Below, one piece after another: positions 57,885-58,990 of a DNA stretch of 58,990 nt. The DNA comes from a bacterium (GTDB taxonomy: Bacteria > Electryoneota > B3-LCP). The stretch's first letter is position 1. Every line of letters begins with the position of its first letter. The notes under the pieces are model-generated. The model had not been told where the DNA came from. It made no database searches and was given only the letters and a program-made list of their open reading frames with translations. The translations under genes and the position numbers were made by a program. The stretch covers positions 1-58,990 of the forward strand of contig JAPKYS010000052.1 of NCBI GenBank assembly GCA_026394195.1, given 5' to 3'.

Positions 57885-58990
57885 ATGTGGCGTTATCTAA
57901 CTACATCAGTAACTTTAATAATTATCTTGGTATTAACTACCCATGCTAAAACCAAGTTATTCGGAAATATGAATTATCCATATTCAAAGATAGATACTGT
58001 TTCAGCGACTTCAGTCTTTGATTGTCTCCGAGATGCTTCTTGGAGTGATACTGTTGGAATACACAATTGCGTCATCTTAGGACCACTTCAATTTTCCAAC
58101 AAAGATGATCTCAATTCAGGTATTGATACAATTAGATGCTTTTGGTGGTGCGAAAGATCTCGTTTTCGTGGAAAGATAAAACTATATAGAACATATTTCA
58201 ATGCGATTGATTTTTTCGATGTCTCATTTGATTCAGTTGTTGATTTCCATCATACAATATTTCAAGATTCGTCCAATTTTAACCGTTCTATTTTTAATAA
58301 AGAGGTGAATTTTAACTTTTCGACATTCAATAACAAAGCAAGTTTTGGTGGGAGTGAGTTTGTCGATAAAGCAGATTTTTCAAATTCTTGTTTTCGAGAT
58401 ACCATATTATCAGTGAATTTTTCATGCAGATTTAATAAAGAAGCAAATTTCTCTTATACAAGCTATGCAGGCCAATCGGAATTCAGAAATTCCGAATTTT
58501 ATAAAAGGACCGATTTTGGATGGTCAAGATTTTTTGCTGATTGTAATTTCCTCGGGAGCCATTTTTATGATGTGGCTGATTTTGAAAACTCACAATTTTT
58601 AAAGGGTTCAACGTTGATTCTAGCAAATTCAATTATCGATAGACAATTTATTCTCACAAAACCTGACACGACTTGGTTTACAGGTCCTAGTAACCCAGCC
58701 AAACCTTGGAACGGACCATTTTTATTCTGCGATTCCAGTAGCCTTTTAATTACTGATGCAAGTTTCAGCCCGGGAAATATTGTACTTACATGGGATGGCT
58801 TTAAAAACTCAAGTGGATACAGATTGAATTACCGAAAAGGCTCAACTTTAGAAGAAAGACATCGCGACTATACAATTATGATGGAAAATTTTAAGGCACG
58901 AGGTGATTGGCCGTCTTATGATTTGTGTTTCTTAGAGTGGAAAAAGCTTGAACTCGAGATAGAATCTTTCTCATTAAAATATTTACTCAA
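57885..58990 (+). CDS. Pentapeptide-repeat protein (truncated by window end)
   Basis: The frame is open from ATG 57885 to the last base (about 368 codons). The product has a signal-like N-terminus (MWRYLTTSVTLIIILVLTTH) and then many A(D/N)LXX-type pentapeptide repeats in Phe-rich form: FDVSFDSVVDFHHTIF, FNRSIFNKEVNFNFSTFNN, FVDKADFSNSCF, and so on. The repeats fold into a square right-handed beta-helix in known members. The gene is markedly A/T-rich compared with neighbours, so it was likely acquired. The rest of the protein lies beyond the window. Confidence 0.85.
   Translation, partial: MWRYLTTSVTLIIILVLTTHAKTKLFGNMNYPYSKIDTVSATSVFDCLRDASWSDTVGIHNCVILGPLQFSNKDDLNSGIDTIRCFWWCERSRFRGKIKLYRTYFNAIDFFDVSFDSVVDFHHTIFQDSSNFNRSIFNKEVNFNFSTFNNKASFGGSEFVDKADFSNSCFRDTILSVNFSCRFNKEANFSYTSYAGQSEFRNSEFYKRTDFGWSRFFADCNFLGSHFYDVADFENSQFLKGSTLILANSIIDRQFILTKPDTTWFTGPSNPAKPWNGPFLFCDSSSLLITDASFSPGNIVLTWDGFKNSSGYRLNYRKGSTLEERHRDYTIMMENFKARGDWPSYDLCFLEWKKLELEIESFSLKYLL

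Noticed and set aside
1..58990. tRNA or rRNA genes
   Set aside because: No cloverleaf with a conserved T-arm or rRNA core sequence was noticed in the intergenic regions, although a covariance search was not possible.

Overview
The window most likely comes from an uncultured Gram-negative anaerobe of the FCB superphylum (Cloacimonadota, Zixibacteria, KSB1 or a similar candidate phylum). Three things point there. Four secreted proteins end in a type IX secretion-type (Por/FlgD-like) C-terminal sorting domain. A Kdo transferase implies an LPS outer membrane. The metabolic genes are those of a fermenter: crotonase, butyrate kinase and two phosphotransbutyrylases, indolepyruvate:ferredoxin oxidoreductase, a tungsten-type aldehyde:ferredoxin oxidoreductase and pyruvate phosphate dikinase. 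No rRNA, tRNA or CRISPR array was seen. The genome-level assignment is inference.

Layout. 1-3.1 kb: 3' end of an IS1182-like transposase and a membrane-bound sulfatase/phosphoethanolamine-transferase-like enzyme. 3.3-6.6 kb: a secreted subtilase. 6.9-12.5 kb: a sugar-phosphate locus of phosphohexomutase, EutN/CcmL microcompartment vertex protein, a DeoC aldolase with a long N-terminal extension, and GlgC. Small insertions break this locus: a GxxExxY gene bounded by inverted repeats, a heptanucleotide repeat with a toxin-antitoxin pair, and a four-helix-bundle gene. 12.7-14.9 kb: an AT-rich type II restriction-modification pair. 15.0-18.3 kb: an M16 peptidase whose 5' end is duplicated on either side of an IS200/REP-type transposase. 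18.4-25.4 kb: a divergent isopropylmalate-dehydrogenase-like protein, a GNAT-like protein, crotonase, buk-ptb-ptb and a DinB protein. 25.5-30.8 kb: an acyl-CoA dehydrogenase collapsed by an in-frame deletion, a Pmp3-type proteolipid, a membrane protein, iorA (with an in-frame TAG) with iorB, and two lipoproteins. 30.9-36.0 kb: an aldehyde oxidoreductase operon with its own E1-like and MoaD-like proteins, FAD reductase and ferredoxin. 36.0-41.4 kb: waaA, larC, ppdK. 41.6-53.5 kb: T9SS-exported carboxypeptidase and two beta-helix proteins, an IS remnant, a MITE-like element, MscS and a methyltransferase. 53.7-59 kb: a TIGR04255-family gene with two small partners, an OPT transporter, a repeat-bounded four-helix-bundle gene, and a pentapeptide-repeat protein cut by the window edge.

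How the genes fit together. Secreted peptidases supply peptides, which an OPT carrier could import. IorAB and the aldehyde oxidoreductase oxidise 2-keto acids and aldehydes from amino acids with reduction of ferredoxin. Crotonase, Ptb and Buk can yield ATP from acyl-CoA, and PPDK links pyruvate to PEP. The mutase-EutN-DeoC group looks like a satellite of a sugar-phosphate-utilising microcompartment. The most distinctive feature of the window is how often small genes flanked by short inverted or tandem repeats have been inserted between the genes of older operons, several times next to duplicated pieces of host gene.
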